Origin: Paulownia fortunei
Lineage: Eukaryota > Streptophyta > Magnoliopsida > Lamiales > Paulowniaceae
Length of the DNA stretch: 64,000 nt
NCBI GenBank assembly: GCA_019321725.1
Contig: CM033113.1
Coordinates: 10,540,001 to 10,604,000, forward strand
Reading direction: 5' to 3'
Position numbers and translations under genes: made by a program. This document shows positions 24,801-40,231 of this stretch, one piece after another. Positions within the stretch are counted from its first letter, which is position 1. Every line of letters begins with the position of its first letter. The notes below the pieces were generated by a model. The model saw nothing but the letters and a program-made list of their open reading frames with translations. It ran no database searches and was not told the DNA's origin.

Positions 24801-27249
24801 TGAAGGAGCAGTACTCAGTCATAGTAATTAATTAGTAGGCTCCACATGCGTTCCATTGTGTCTTTGAAAAAACCATTGATTTTAGTGATATTGAGTCCTG
24901 TTGTTATAATATCCTTCCCGGTTGCTTACTGGAAGTCCAAAATTTCAAAAGTAAGTAGCTCCACAGCCTCCACTCGAGCTAGGTACTGGTGGAATTTTGA
25001 GGTATGTGTGGTCTCTAAATATACTTGTAATCCAAATATTCAAAGCAGAAATATGTAGATCATCTGCAGCTTTACTATCATAGACTTGTACTATTGTTCA
25101 TTTCATTTTACTTAAGAAAGTATTCTCTTATTTAGTGTTACTTTAGAAGGTACTCTCTCATTTAACCTTGACTACCATAACCACTGTTCACCCTTAAATA
25201 ATAAATGATTTTGGAGAGATGATGGGCTACTGTTTGTGCACTCTATCCATGATGCTTTAGTTAGAAAGAGTAACCAATCCATATGATTGAGATTTTCATA
25301 ATATATCACATTCAACAAATAATATATGTTGGGTTCATATTTAAGTAGATAAAGATAAACGCACAGATATGTGTACATGCATATCTAGTCTGTACCTCAA
25401 TGTGTGCATGTGTGTGTGCGAGTATGCATTTCTAAAGATCTAGAAATTTTACTAATCCCTGAATTAAGAACCTAAGGTAATATCATACTGATATCAGAAG
25501 AAAAATGGTAGGGGCAGATTGGTGTCTGAATTGTATTCCACCTAATGTAGAGACTGATGTAATAGTTCGGCAAAATAGTTGTTTGATATTAGACCTTGTT
25601 TTATTGGTCGTTTTATATTTTGTAATCTAGTTCGATACTGTCTCTTAATAACAAGCAGATTCACTTAAATCTGCATTCTCTCTTTTTTCCACTGTTCACC
25701 CTTTTGCTCCATATTGCTGGACTTAAAACCTACAAATTAGTTTTATGTTCCAAATACAAACACTTTTTGCAGTCTATTATTTTTATGTAGAACCTTGACA
25801 TTGGCTGTTATTTTAATTGCTCGCTCAAGCACTTGATTTAATTTGTCTAAATATTCCTCCTGTAGGATATTGCAAACGCACTTTTGTCTGAACATGACTG
25901 GATCAGAGCCCTCCGGATGACATCATATGGATTCCTGCTCTACGGCCCTGGTTCATATGCATGGTACCAGTGCCTTGATCATTGCATGCCAAAGCAAACT
26001 GTTCAGAACCTCATGATGAAGGTATGTTAAGGCTTGGGCTTTTTAAGACTACAAGATCCTGGAAGTCTTGAATGATTTCTTCCAACTCCCTGTGTTGCAG
26101 GTTTTACTAAATCAAGTTGTACTAGGTCCAACTGTAATTGCTGTTGTTTTTGCATGGAATAATCTATGGCAAGGGAAACTTTCTGAGCTTCCTAATAAAT
26201 ACAAAAATGATGCCCTCCCTACACTATTTACTGGTAAAATCCTTTATATAGCATTGGTGCCATTTTAGTTAGTATTTACTTTCAATATGAATCAGATTCT
26301 ATTAAACAATATATTTCCATACAGGATTCCGATTCTGGATTCCAGTCAGCATATTGAATTTTTGGTATGTTACTTTTCTCTCCTCCCCCACCCCCAAAAA
26401 AAAACCAAAAAAAAAAAAAAAAAAAGCAAGGCTTCTAGTACTTTCATTTTCAAATGCCTTTTGATTTCAGTTAGAAGATAACTGAGTAATCTGGAAGTGT
26501 ACAAGTGCACATTCAGTGATCAGCCATTCTGATTCTCCTGTTTGAACGAAAGAATTACTATTCAGAAAACAAATTTCATTCTTCAGGAAATGGTTTTATG
26601 GACCTTGATTGCTGAGTTTGCTAATTCTAATTTAATCATGTTTCAATTTTGAACCAAAATAGCAAGTGTATCCATATATCTATCTTTTAACACTTTGGAA
26701 AAAGTTCTGCATTGTTTCTCCTGTTCTATGCCTTGCTTTGCCAGTTGATGCAAAGACCAATTAAGATTTTCTTGACATGTACCAGTTGTCAATTTGAGAA
26801 CCAAACCCGTTGGTACTGATGGTTAAGAATGCTTTGAAATGAAGATATCTTTGGGTGAATGTGGAAATAAGGGACAATGATCATACCAAAGTATTCTTCT
26901 GCATGATTCAAGAGTTTCACTGCTGAAGGACATGCTGATCTTTCCACTCACAGATTTTGGAATAAATATACTTGCTAAATATGTTCCCCAGAATTAGCAT
27001 ATCAAGATAACAAAAAGTGCTAGATTTTTCAACAGGAAGAAGATTTCTAGTCGCATACTTCCTTAAAAATGATTTCTCTTGCATGCATTCTTTGGTTTAG
27101 TTCGTTCTCCCATGATCTGAAGCGGTCAACTTTTAAGATAATGTGCTGTTGCAACTTACAGGGTGGTCCCTCTTCAAGCCCGTGTTGCTTTCATGTCCAT
27201 GGGATCTATATTCTGGAACTTTTACTTGTCCTCAACCATGAGCAGATGA
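18825..27249 (+). CDS. Mpv17/PMP22-family membrane protein, 231 aa, five exons
   Basis: The exons I deduce are 18825-19103, 25866-26021, 26101-26233, 26325-26364 and 27162-27249. All have GT-AG introns and consistent phase, and together make 232 codons with stop. The N-terminal 65 residues are a variable Arg/Lys- and Ser/Ala-rich leader. Next comes the conserved family start, [15 protein letters not shown], then [18 protein letters not shown], a long hydrophobic stretch ([20 protein letters not shown]), the [16 protein letters not shown] signature and the end [12 protein letters not shown]. Family members are four-helix proteins of peroxisomal, mitochondrial or plastid membranes and affect small-molecule permeability. 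The basic leader could be an organelle presequence; the compartment cannot be decided. I chose the ATG at 18825 because the frame upstream lacks another ATG. Intron 1 is 6762 bp and hosts a copia relic. Confidence 0.92.
19104..20433 (+). other. Mpv17-type gene intron 1, part before the copia insertion
   Basis: The sequence starts with a normal donor (AAG|GTATGA). It contains the hairpin at 19331-19394 and otherwise only T-rich intronic sequence. Confidence 0.7.
19331..19394 (+). repeat. Near-perfect 29-bp hairpin in intron 1
   Basis: Arm 1 (19331-19359) and arm 2 (19366-19394) are reverse complements with a single mismatch (A versus T at the ninth pair from the base), around a 6-nt loop TCTCTC. 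Because it lies in a transcribed intron, the RNA would fold into a stem of about 30 bp, with a purine strand GAAGAGAAGCAGATA. It could be a tiny inverted-repeat transposon remnant, a replication-slippage palindrome or a small-RNA precursor. Nothing in the sequence decides between these. Confidence 0.85.
20434..20738 (+). repeat. 5' LTR of the copia relic
   Basis: The LTR is 305 bp, begins TGTGTAGTTTCC and ends TTTTTCCA just before the primer-binding site. It contains a segment of about 80 bp (roughly 20600-20680) that the 3' LTR lacks. Confidence 0.85.
24295..24519 (+). repeat. 3' LTR of the copia relic (internally deleted)
   Basis: The LTR is 225 bp, begins TATGGAGTTTCC and ends TTTTTTCCA. 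It is collinear with the 5' LTR except for one missing internal block after TTTGTATA. The many point differences between the two LTRs show that the insertion is old. Confidence 0.85.
24520..25865 (+). other. Mpv17-type gene intron 1, part after the copia insertion
   Basis: Intronic sequence ends in a good acceptor (CTCCTGTAG|GATATTGC). I see no gene or clear repeat in it. Confidence 0.6.
26388..26426. repeat. C-rich then poly(A) tract in an intron
   Basis: A CCCCCACCCCC stretch is followed by a run of about 30 nearly uninterrupted A. This is low complexity in intron 4 of the Mpv17-type gene. Confidence 0.8.
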
Positions 27250-27800
27250 CTTGCGCTGCAAAATATCTGTCAAAAGGGTCTGACATATGAAGTTTAAGTG
27301 TCAGGTATTCTTCTCTCCAAGTGTCATGGAAAATTATGTTATGCACTTGTTCAGATTCTGAATTCTATTGTGTACTCATCCAGGTTGTATTTTTTCGTTT
27401 TTCACAATTAAAGGCGTCTACATCATTGCTGTTCATAATATATTCATTGTTCATTTTTCACATCCTAACTGTAATTTGTAAGTTATGCCTCTGTTCATGT
27501 TTTTTTTTTTTTTTTGACACTTTTCTCCCCTCCATCAATTCCAACTTGGTGAATAAGATTGTCTTATTGAATTTGTATTTGAAAACTATGGTCTAGGCAA
27601 AGCATCCTATTGAGTTGACCTAGGATATGCATTTTTTCTTATTCTGCTAAAATTTCAAAGTGGTTAATTATGTTCATGTACTACAAATAAATCAATGAAG
27701 GAGAAATAGATTGAACCAATGTCAAAGGGAACCAAACCACTTAAAAGGAAAAGTTGATGAACAATGTTCCTCAGACTAAAGCATTCATTTCATCTCCCAG
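27250..27800 (+). other. 3' flank of the Mpv17-type gene
   Basis: This is probably the 3' UTR followed by T-rich intergenic sequence, with a T17-like run at 27500. No gene is seen. Confidence 0.5.
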
Positions 27801-28256
27801 GACTGAAATAATCAGCAGCCAGCACCATGAGTGGAAGCTCCCGCAGCATTAGACCTCCGGAAAACTGGCAGCCTGGACAGGACAACTGGGATTTTGTGCC
27901 TAATAATCACAACTGGAACCAATCAATGCCGACCGGTATCAGACTTTGGTTCCATCGAGCAGATCTCTGGTTTCTCCTCTCCATCTACATTTAAGTGTAT
28001 AAACTTTAATATGTATAAAAGAAATCATTTCCAGGCTGTGTGTTTCCTATCGTCCTTCAATTTTTAGGATAAAAATTAGTTTTTATTGAGACTAAATGAA
28101 GCCTAAATGAAAAGCATAATCGTTTTGAATTAAATTCATAACTTGTGATTACTACTCGTTGAGGACATGGTCCTCAACGTAGCCCAGAGACGGCAACCGT
28201 GTGACTACATCTTATGCACAAGGATACAATCAAGCTCCTGCAGAAGAGGAACCAAG
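27801..28256 (+). pseudogene. Relic of an unidentified protein-coding gene (two exon-like pieces)
   Basis: A splice-acceptor-like CATCTCCCAG ends at 27800. Open sequence then contains an ATG at 27827 and reads MSGSSRSIRPPENW..., rich in Asn, Trp and Gln (QDNWDFVPNNHNWNQSMP). The frame shifts by one base near 27936, after which another frame continues sensibly (YQTLVPSSRSLVSP). A second piece at 28160-28256 reads RTWSST, a TAG stop at 28180, then PRDGNRVTTSYAQGYNQAP and ends at a donor-like AG|GTTAAG. The composition is clearly protein-like, unlike the AT-rich surroundings, but I cannot name the family. A shift plus a nonsense codon make it a relic, or else I have misread the splicing. Confidence 0.5.
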
Positions 28257-29620
28257 GTTAAGTCAATAATTGCAAATTAACCACATTTGAGCATCGAAAA
28301 AGGAATAGTATGTAAATTTTGTTCATGGTCAAGTACATCAGTTTGTGTCTAGATATGTTCTAGATATGTTGTCTAATATGCTTTAGTTCCAGTTTTCTCC
28401 TCTGTCTCCTCAAAAGGAAAATTGCATTTTTGGAACCAATTTGTAAGGGAGTCAACACAAATGGTATCTGGTATCGAGTTTTTCAAAAATGCTGCATTAC
28501 GTCACACAAATTAACTTCTCGTTTTAATCTTAGTCTTGCCATTTAAGATAATTAGAAAGCCACCTGTAAGTTTTATTTATTTTTTCTCTTGAATATTCTC
28601 AGTACAATGTAACTAATTAAACAAATTATTGATTTGATCCAGCTCTTTATTATCATCCATCCCAAAATATCTGAATAATAAACAATCTCGTCAATTTTGT
28701 CTATGTTTGGATTTGTTTTTGGTATTTTGGAAGGAGAGGTTTCCGGCGAAGTTGTTTTGGAACATGTATTTGGAAATGAAAATGGATGAAAGTAATATTT
28801 GATTTTATTTTAGGGGAGATATATTTGATTTTATTTGATTTGGTTTTGTAAGATTTTATAATGGTTAGTTGTGTCAAATTAGTCTTTCTCAATTATATTA
28901 TATCTTTTAATGTAAAAAAATAATATATACTTAAATAATATGATGATTGGATAATGTATGTTGATATTGATGTAATAATAATATTGATGTATAGTGGACT
29001 TCATAACATTTTATTTATTTTTAGGGTGGGGGTGGGGAGTGCACTTTTCATACAAACTCATGTCCTCAAACCAACACCATCCATTCAAATCTCACTTTTA
29101 AGCGCTTTATTCCTTCTCATGCCTCTCTCCCCCAGGTATTAAGGTCTATGCTAGAATCTTGCATGTTCATGCTGTGAATCAACATGTATTATTAATAGAA
29201 TCTGTTTTCATAGTATTAAAAATAATTATTTAAATTTGTATATTCAAGTCTTTATTGTAAGATACAATTAAACATGCAACGAAATATATTACTATTAATT
29301 AATTTTTGAAAAACTTGTATTCAATTTAATGTTAAATCATAGGATTAAACACGCGGTGGAAAATTAAAAGTTGACTCGTTAATTTTTTATGTGATTCAAG
29401 TACAAAAGTACTCTATATGCATAATGTCATGCCTATAGAAGAAAATAGTCTACTATTGGAAGATGATTTACATAATACAAATATATGATTTATAAACAAA
29501 TTAAAGATTCCATCTTTATTTGATGTTGTCTTATATTGATATCGATAGTTGGACTTGTTTACGAACTCCATTTAATTTGAATTGTTTCATAGAACTCCCT
29601 TCAACGTTGACCTCCGTCAA
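28257..29620. other. Intergenic, no gene seen
   Basis: The sequence is AT-rich. Positions 28700-28910 have the TTTGATTTTATTTGATTTGG style of degenerate miniature transposons but no convincing terminal repeats or target duplication. Confidence 0.45.
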
Positions 29621-29626
29621 ACAGCA

Positions 29627-29946
29627 GTGCGTCTTCTTCCGAGAACTTCATTTCCTTCTCCCAAAGGATGCTGATTAGAGATGTTGCAACATAGTTTGAA
29701 ACGTAAGCCAAGGAGAAGGATGCTGAGTAAAGATGCTGCAATATGATTTGCAATGTAGACCATATCTCTTTGGCCATTGCAACGTAGTGCGTCTTCTCCC
29801 GAGAACTTCACTTCCTTCTCCCGAAGGATGCTGAGTAGAGATGTTGCAATATGGTTTGCAACGTATGCCAAGGAGAAAGATGCAATATAGTTTGCAACGT
29901 AAACCAAATCTTCTTGGCCATTCCAACGTAGACCAAATCTCCTTAA
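29627..29946. repeat. Tandem duplication, 160-bp unit, two copies
   Basis: GTGCGTCTTCTYCCGAGAAC starts at 29627 and again at 29787. The following 120 bases correspond (CTTCTCCCRAAGGATGCTGA, then TTTGCAACGTA). Within each unit a shorter block, GATGCTGAGTARAGATGYTGCAAT, recurs. The minus strand stays open through both copies because the repeat lacks stops there. No domain is recognisable, so I treat the frames as a by-product. Confidence 0.75.
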
Positions 29947-30341
29947 CAACTTTGAAAACCAAACTCTTATTTTTTGTAGTGGAGTAAAATATTTGCTCTT
30001 ATAATTTTAATCTTAAAAAACTGCAGTCAAAATAATGTCACAAACAATCGATATAAATAGGAAAAGCCTACAAAATCATCACTTGATAAGTCAATGCATT
30101 ACAAGATAATTTTCTTTAATAAAAAGATCTTCAAAATATAATTAACTAAATTTTGGGTTTATCAAAATATTACAAGATAATCTTACTTTTTAACAAACGA
30201 TCTTCAAGATATGATTTTCAAAATATTTGACTTTTGACTTATTCTTCCAAATTCACAAATATATTTTTGACAGTAAATTATCAATTGACATAATCGTATG
30301 ATGCGGAACAATTATAATCTTTTACATTCTTTGTACAGAAA

Positions 30342-30441
30342 CCCATTTTAGAGAAGAATCCATTTCTCACATGTAAATTTCATAGTAGAAATTCATTTCA
30401 GAGAAAGGCTCATTTCTCACTAAGTGAAATTCATAGGAGAC
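30342..30441. repeat. Short tandem duplication, about 50 bp, two copies
   Basis: CCATTTTAGAGAAGAATCCATTTCTCAC and the following GTAAATTTCATAG are repeated as TCATTTCAGAGAAAGG...CATTTCTCAC...GTGAAATTCATAG. Divergence is moderate. The repeat lies upstream of the NFU relic. Confidence 0.6.
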
Positions 30442-30770
30442 ACTTTCTTAGACTTAATCCGGCTCGTCCGCCAAGAATCACGCTGGAATTTCTTGTTAGA
30501 CATTAATTTTTTCTTATCTTTTTTGCTGCAATTCTTGTTTGTTTCATGCATATGAAGAATCCAGTTTTCACTTGCTAGTGAGGTATTAAACCATATTGTT
30601 TCCTGATATCTACGTGTAGTTTTGTCAAGTGTTAATTTCTTGAAGGGACAAAAGTCTACCCTGTTGGTGTTTTAGTTTTTAGAATGAGTTTTGACTCAAT
30701 TATTTGTACTTTGAATTTCGCTAATAAATTGTGGCAGTGGTGTCTGATTGTATTTTCTCGCCAAGCTAAG

Positions 30771-32189
30771 TGTTGCCACTAACTGAGGAGAATGTTGAGA
30801 AGGTGTTTGATGAAGTGAGGCTAGGGCTAATGGCTGATGGAGAGAATATGGCTCTGCATGATATTGATGGTCTTGTTGTAGTACTAAAGCTCCAAGGTGC
30901 TTGTGGGTCGTGCCCAAGTTCAACATTGATGCTGAAAATGGGGATTAAGACTCGTCTCCTGTATAACATTCCTGAAATTAAACAGTGGAGAAGATCCTTG
31001 ACAAAGAAACCAATCTCCAGTTGAATAAAGAAAATATAGAGAAGGTAACAAAAAGAAAAGATTCTCCTATAGGCATATCATACCATTTTGTTTGTTAAAA
31101 TTTCCCCTTTGTATCGATAGAGTTAGAAGTCCTATCTTAATGTTTAAATTGCATCAAGATTGAAGAAGATATAAGAATGCGTGCTCTTACTGTAAAGAAT
31201 TTCAAGATGCGTGTTTGTATCCTATGAATCCTCACATAAAACTTGTATGCTTATGTAATCGTGTAGTTGAATCTACCTCTTTCTAACCAACCCATCGAGG
31301 ATTAATAAACTGGATGGTTCCAACTATTTCTAGTACCTTATAACTACAGAACTCTTTATATATGTCTTTTCTCAAGGTGACATGAAAAGATGAAAAATTA
31401 GAACCATATCTTCTATGTCTAACTTAAGGATTGTTATATATTCAGAGAAGCGGCTGCAATATATCAGAAGTGAATTTAGCTAGAGGGTATTAGTTTAATG
31501 CATGACTGGTGCCATTGGCTGGTAGTATATCATTCTCTCTCTTTAGAGTTTGTTTCTCCCCCATGAACATATCTCTTTGCTTAAGACAAACTATTGCACT
31601 GTTGCTAAACCTCCACTGCACATGTACGCAGGTAAATTATGCTAATCTATGTCCATCTTGGGTGGCCTCCTCACCCAATGCCATGATCCACTTTTTGGTG
31701 GAAAAAAATAAAAATAAATTTGACAGAAGAATGTAAACCATTGGGCAGTGAGAATTATCAAAAACACATACCCAAAGTCCGTAAATATGACAGTGATCAA
31801 GTGGTGTCTAATCTGGGGTCAGTGTTTCTTTCTCAGTCAGTCAACCCTTTTCCTCTTCTTAAATATACATTTGATTGTTCATAAACTGCAACAAATATAT
31901 GTCATTTCTGTTAATGCATTCATTTTCATGTAAATTGTACAAGTCATAACAAAATAGTACATGGAAGCAGAAGAAATGTGAGCTCACTTATTTTGCAGGT
32001 TGTATCAGAGATTAGACCCTACCTTGCTGGCATAGCTGGTGGAAAACTGGAGCTCGTGTTCATATTGACGACGTAGTAAAAGCTAGACTTAGTGAACCTG
32101 CAGCTGGAGTGATGACAGTCTGTGTAGCTCTCACACAAAAGTTGAGAGAAAAAATACCAGCCATTGCAGCTGTTCAGTTGATAGACTGA
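30771..32189 (+). pseudogene. NFU (NifU-like) plastid Fe-S scaffold gene, 5'-truncated and frameshifted
   Basis: Exon A (30771-31044) encodes the first NifU-like domain, [15 protein letters not shown]...GLVVVLKLQ, with the Fe-S binding GACGSCPSS (CxxC) intact. The matching second-domain exon (31999-32189) follows a 954-bp GT-AG intron and ends AAVQLID-stop. This two-domain order is that of plastid NFU1-3 proteins, which hand 4Fe-4S/2Fe-2S clusters to photosystem I and other plastid proteins. One base is missing near 30985, after which the family sequence continues in another frame. A second shift near 32060 causes an in-frame stop at 32074. A TAA precedes the first residues, and no transit-peptide exon is recognisable in the preceding 500 bp. 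The introns show it is a non-processed relic. A functional relative must exist elsewhere in the genome. Confidence 0.85.
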
Positions 32190-34140
32190 AGTATTCTGTA
32201 AGAAAGCAAATTACAATGATAATAAATTCAAGATCTCCCAGAAATTCTTCAATGATAATAACTCTGAAAATTCGTTGACCAAATAGAGTTATGTTTCCTT
32301 GAAGGAAATGAATTCCTCTGCATTATGCCCCAGCATATTGTACTTAAAGTTTCAGAGGAGATAGTATCGAAGATTCTCTTCTTCCTCCTTAATTAGCAGT
32401 GTTTTCTGCATTATTACGTCGTGTCTGGTAACTGGGGAAGAATTGGCTAGCAGGGATGCAAGTTCAAGCGATCTAGATTGGCTCTGATAATTGGTGAAGT
32501 ACCATTTTGATAGTAGTTTTTAGTAAAGAAAGGCATCGGGGTCAAGTTATACTTGTTCAAGTCGACTCTATAGTAATACGATCGATCAACACAAAATCTT
32601 CGGATGAATGCTGAAGGTTTAGGTGCTCGCTTTTGTTCAGCGCGCCACTGTATTCAATTTAGAAATACACTGCATAGAACAATTTGCTAGTCAAGAATCA
32701 CAGAAAGGCTAGAAAGAACCATGACAGGAAAGCAACTAGCCATCAACATGAAATAATTTATACAGAAGGGGATAATATATTAATCCAAATATTACATAAG
32801 ATTTTTTATTCACGACGTTTTCATTGTAAATTTTGCCCTAAATTACTACTTTTAATAAAAAAATTGAAATGGTATCATATGTGAAGAAATATCTTTCGCA
32901 AAATTCGTGTGCAAACCTGCTGCGTTCCTCTAACCGGTGTAACCAAGAACTTTATTACATAGCTTTATCATATAGGCTATGGCTTATAAGGCTACTAATG
33001 GCTTGTATATGGATCATATATTAAGGGTCACACCGGCTCGTATATGGATCATATATTAAGGGTCATACCGATCTACTAATGATCATTAAATTATTGGAGA
33101 TTATTGGAGATGGAGATAGTTGCTTTTATTATTCATCCCCTCCCCTCAATCTGTAATACCATGAAATATATTTCACATGTATTTAATTGTAATATTTCAT
33201 TGGGTCAGATTTGAATGATTTTTTTTTTCTATATTTCTCTTTTTATTTTTTTAAAATAAAATCAAATATATATCACTTTTTGGATTACATTTTTATCATA
33301 CTATATCATATTTTACAATATGTTTTTTTTTCAAAATATATTATTTCAAAGCATATCCCCCAAAAAAATTCAAAACAATCCCTAAAAAATACAAAATTCG
33401 AACTTGAAAGCATTACTGACCTAATTGACTTAAGTGAAGTGATAATTATAAATGACAATTTGAATCCTCTTTCTATTAAGGAGGTATGTAACTGCAATTC
33501 GTAGTATTTAGAATTTATATATGTTTATATAAAAAAGTTGAGTTAATTGACATCATGTCTCAAAGATCTCAATTATAAAGAATAATTAACAATTAACAAT
33601 CAAATAATTTATTATTAAATATTATTAAAATAAATAAATATTCATATATGGATAGATCCAAATTCGAGAACCTATATATATATGTATATGAACTTGAATA
33701 GAATATATATGCATGTTCCCGAACAAGCACATATGTTTATTTAAAATGAATTGATCACTCAATTTTATAATGGATTTTTAAGTTCAATATGATCAATTAA
33801 TTTTTCAATTATTTCAAATAAAAAATAATAGAATTGAAATGAAATTAATTTTCGATTGAAATTCAAACCATTCACAAAATTTGAAAAGGAACAATAGCAA
33901 AACCCACAACTTGAGACCCACTCCGCTTAAATTCACAAATTTAAAAAAAAAAAAAAAAAAAATGACCCCAAGCCACGGCCAACCCTAAATCCCCAAATCA
34001 AATTGAAAATCTAACACAAAATGCCAAAATCCCTAAGAAAAAATCTAGGACAAGTAAAATGAAAGGGCAGACCAATCAATTATCGACAATATGCCACGTA
34101 CACTGTTTCCATACCACATCTATTTCCCTCTAAATTACTC
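32190..34140. other. Intergenic between the NFU relic and FTSH2
   Basis: No gene is seen. Positions 32950-33115 contain the 35-bp tandem repeat. Positions 33220-34000 are very AT-rich, with an A-run at 33940. Positions 34010-34200 are the likely FTSH2 promoter and first untranslated exon. Confidence 0.5.
33000..33069. repeat. 35-bp tandem repeat, two copies
   Basis: The unit starts GGCTYGTATATGGATCATAT and ends GGGTCAYACC. It occupies 33000-33034 and 33035-33069 with two differences. Confidence 0.9.
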
Positions 34141-34200
34141 CCTCCCCCTCCAAACCCCCTCATTCTTTCCTCATTCTCCAATATCATCTCCTCCTCATAG

Positions 34201-38742
<4,542 letters not shown>

Positions 38743-40231
38743 TAGGCTAATAAGATATACAGAGGCTTTAAAATCTGATTAAACTTTACCGCATAGCTTT
38801 AATTTGTCCGATGTACAATACCATTGTTTTCCTTTGTACCAATTCCCAGTCCCACTAGTATAGTAGTAGAAGGTGGTTTGCCTTTTATATGCTATATAAA
38901 CATCAGTATAGTGAATGCAGAAGCAAGCACAGAATTTAGACCATTTGTTCTGCTTCATCATTCACCAGTTCTCACTTATTCTTCTTCAGATGAGTTGCGA
39001 CCGCCAATCTTTGATTGACTACATTGCTAACATGGAGGTCTTCTATCCTGGGGGGTGTTTTCTTCCATATAATTAAGGAGGGGGGTGGGGTGGGGGGGGG
39101 GGGTGTATTAATTTTACGATTTGCTTAGTGTACTTGTCAAAACTGTTTGGCGACACACAGTGACATGCATAGTCTTTGACTTCTCTGTTTAGGTGCCTAT
39201 TAGGTGAAAAGACAGACATTCAGACAGTGTACAGAATTTTTTAAAAATAATAATAATAATAAATATTTGATGAAAGCATAACACTATAATTAATGTGTAT
39301 TTGCTCCATAAACTGTGCAAAGCATGTCGTAATTTTTTTAATTTTTTCGCATTAATATATCTTTCATAATTTCTATGCCAGGGAACAAATATGTATAAAT
39401 ATAACATTTTCTTGTGATTTACAAACTTTTAAAGAGCAAGGTAGCACTTAACACTATAGTAGACAAAATACTTGTAATATTTTTTATAATTAAGCTCTTG
39501 TATTGGTGGGTTTTATGTTTTTTTTTCATTGACTTCGGTATAGATAATTTTCATTACAATTTAGTAGTAAATATGTTATATATGATAATGGAGTTTGATG
39601 GGGTTGAGGGGGTCAATTGGTCAACTTATGCATGTTTTTGGACCTCAAATGTGCAATCTGACTTTTGTTGTGCCTCAACAATAATTTAAGGGTGCTGCAG
39701 ATTAATCTCATCTTCCTAGATATGGCAATAGATTTAATGGGGTTCGATTTGCCTAGAAAATCAAACCTGTTAAAAATTTTAAAGTTTTAGACCCAATTCT
39801 AATGGTAATTCTAGAATTAGAATCGTTAAACTTATTTTATAATTTAAAAAATATTTAAAAATTATATATTTTTTAAAATAATATTATTAAATTTTTTTGA
39901 AAAAACTTTATTTTTTGAAAAAATATAATGTAAATATATATATATAATAATATTTTTAAAAAATAAATAAATTAATTTGGATTGGATCGACTTTAACAAC
40001 GAAGAAGAAAGACATTAAGTTAAACAAGTTTTGGGCAGTTTCAAATTTGAAACTGCACCGTTATTATCTTAATACTACATTTCTTGTACTCAAGATTGGA
40101 ATTGGATTAATACACACTCTTTTATAAAGTATAATATGAATATTTAAAGGAAAATGTGACCATCTTTCTCAACTCTCCAACATACTACTATCAGTGTTCC
40201 TTATGAAAATGACACCAATTTACTTGTGTTT
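38743..40231. other. Intergenic between FTSH2 and the PPR gene
   Basis: Positions 38743-39050 are the probable FTSH2 3' UTR. A G-rich tract lies at 39078-39104. The remainder is AT-rich with no gene, including a (TA/AAT)-rich block at 39840-39970. Positions 40140-40231 form the short PPR leader. Confidence 0.5.
39078..39104 (+). repeat. G-rich tract, potential G-quadruplex
   Basis: GGAGGGGGGTGGGGTGGGG runs into more than ten further G. Four or more G-runs with one-base loops are the classic quadruplex pattern. It is downstream of FTSH2. Exact run length is prone to sequencing error. Confidence 0.7.

Noticed and set aside
29617..29962. Two overlapping minus-strand frames (95 and 110 codons)
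   Set aside because: They are produced by a 160-bp tandem duplication. There is no recognisable domain and no splice or promoter context.
30771..31024. An 84-codon NFU-like gene as a functional single-domain protein
   Set aside because: It begins without an ATG, right after an in-frame TAA, and ends because of a one-base shift. The family sequence continues in another frame and in a downstream exon.
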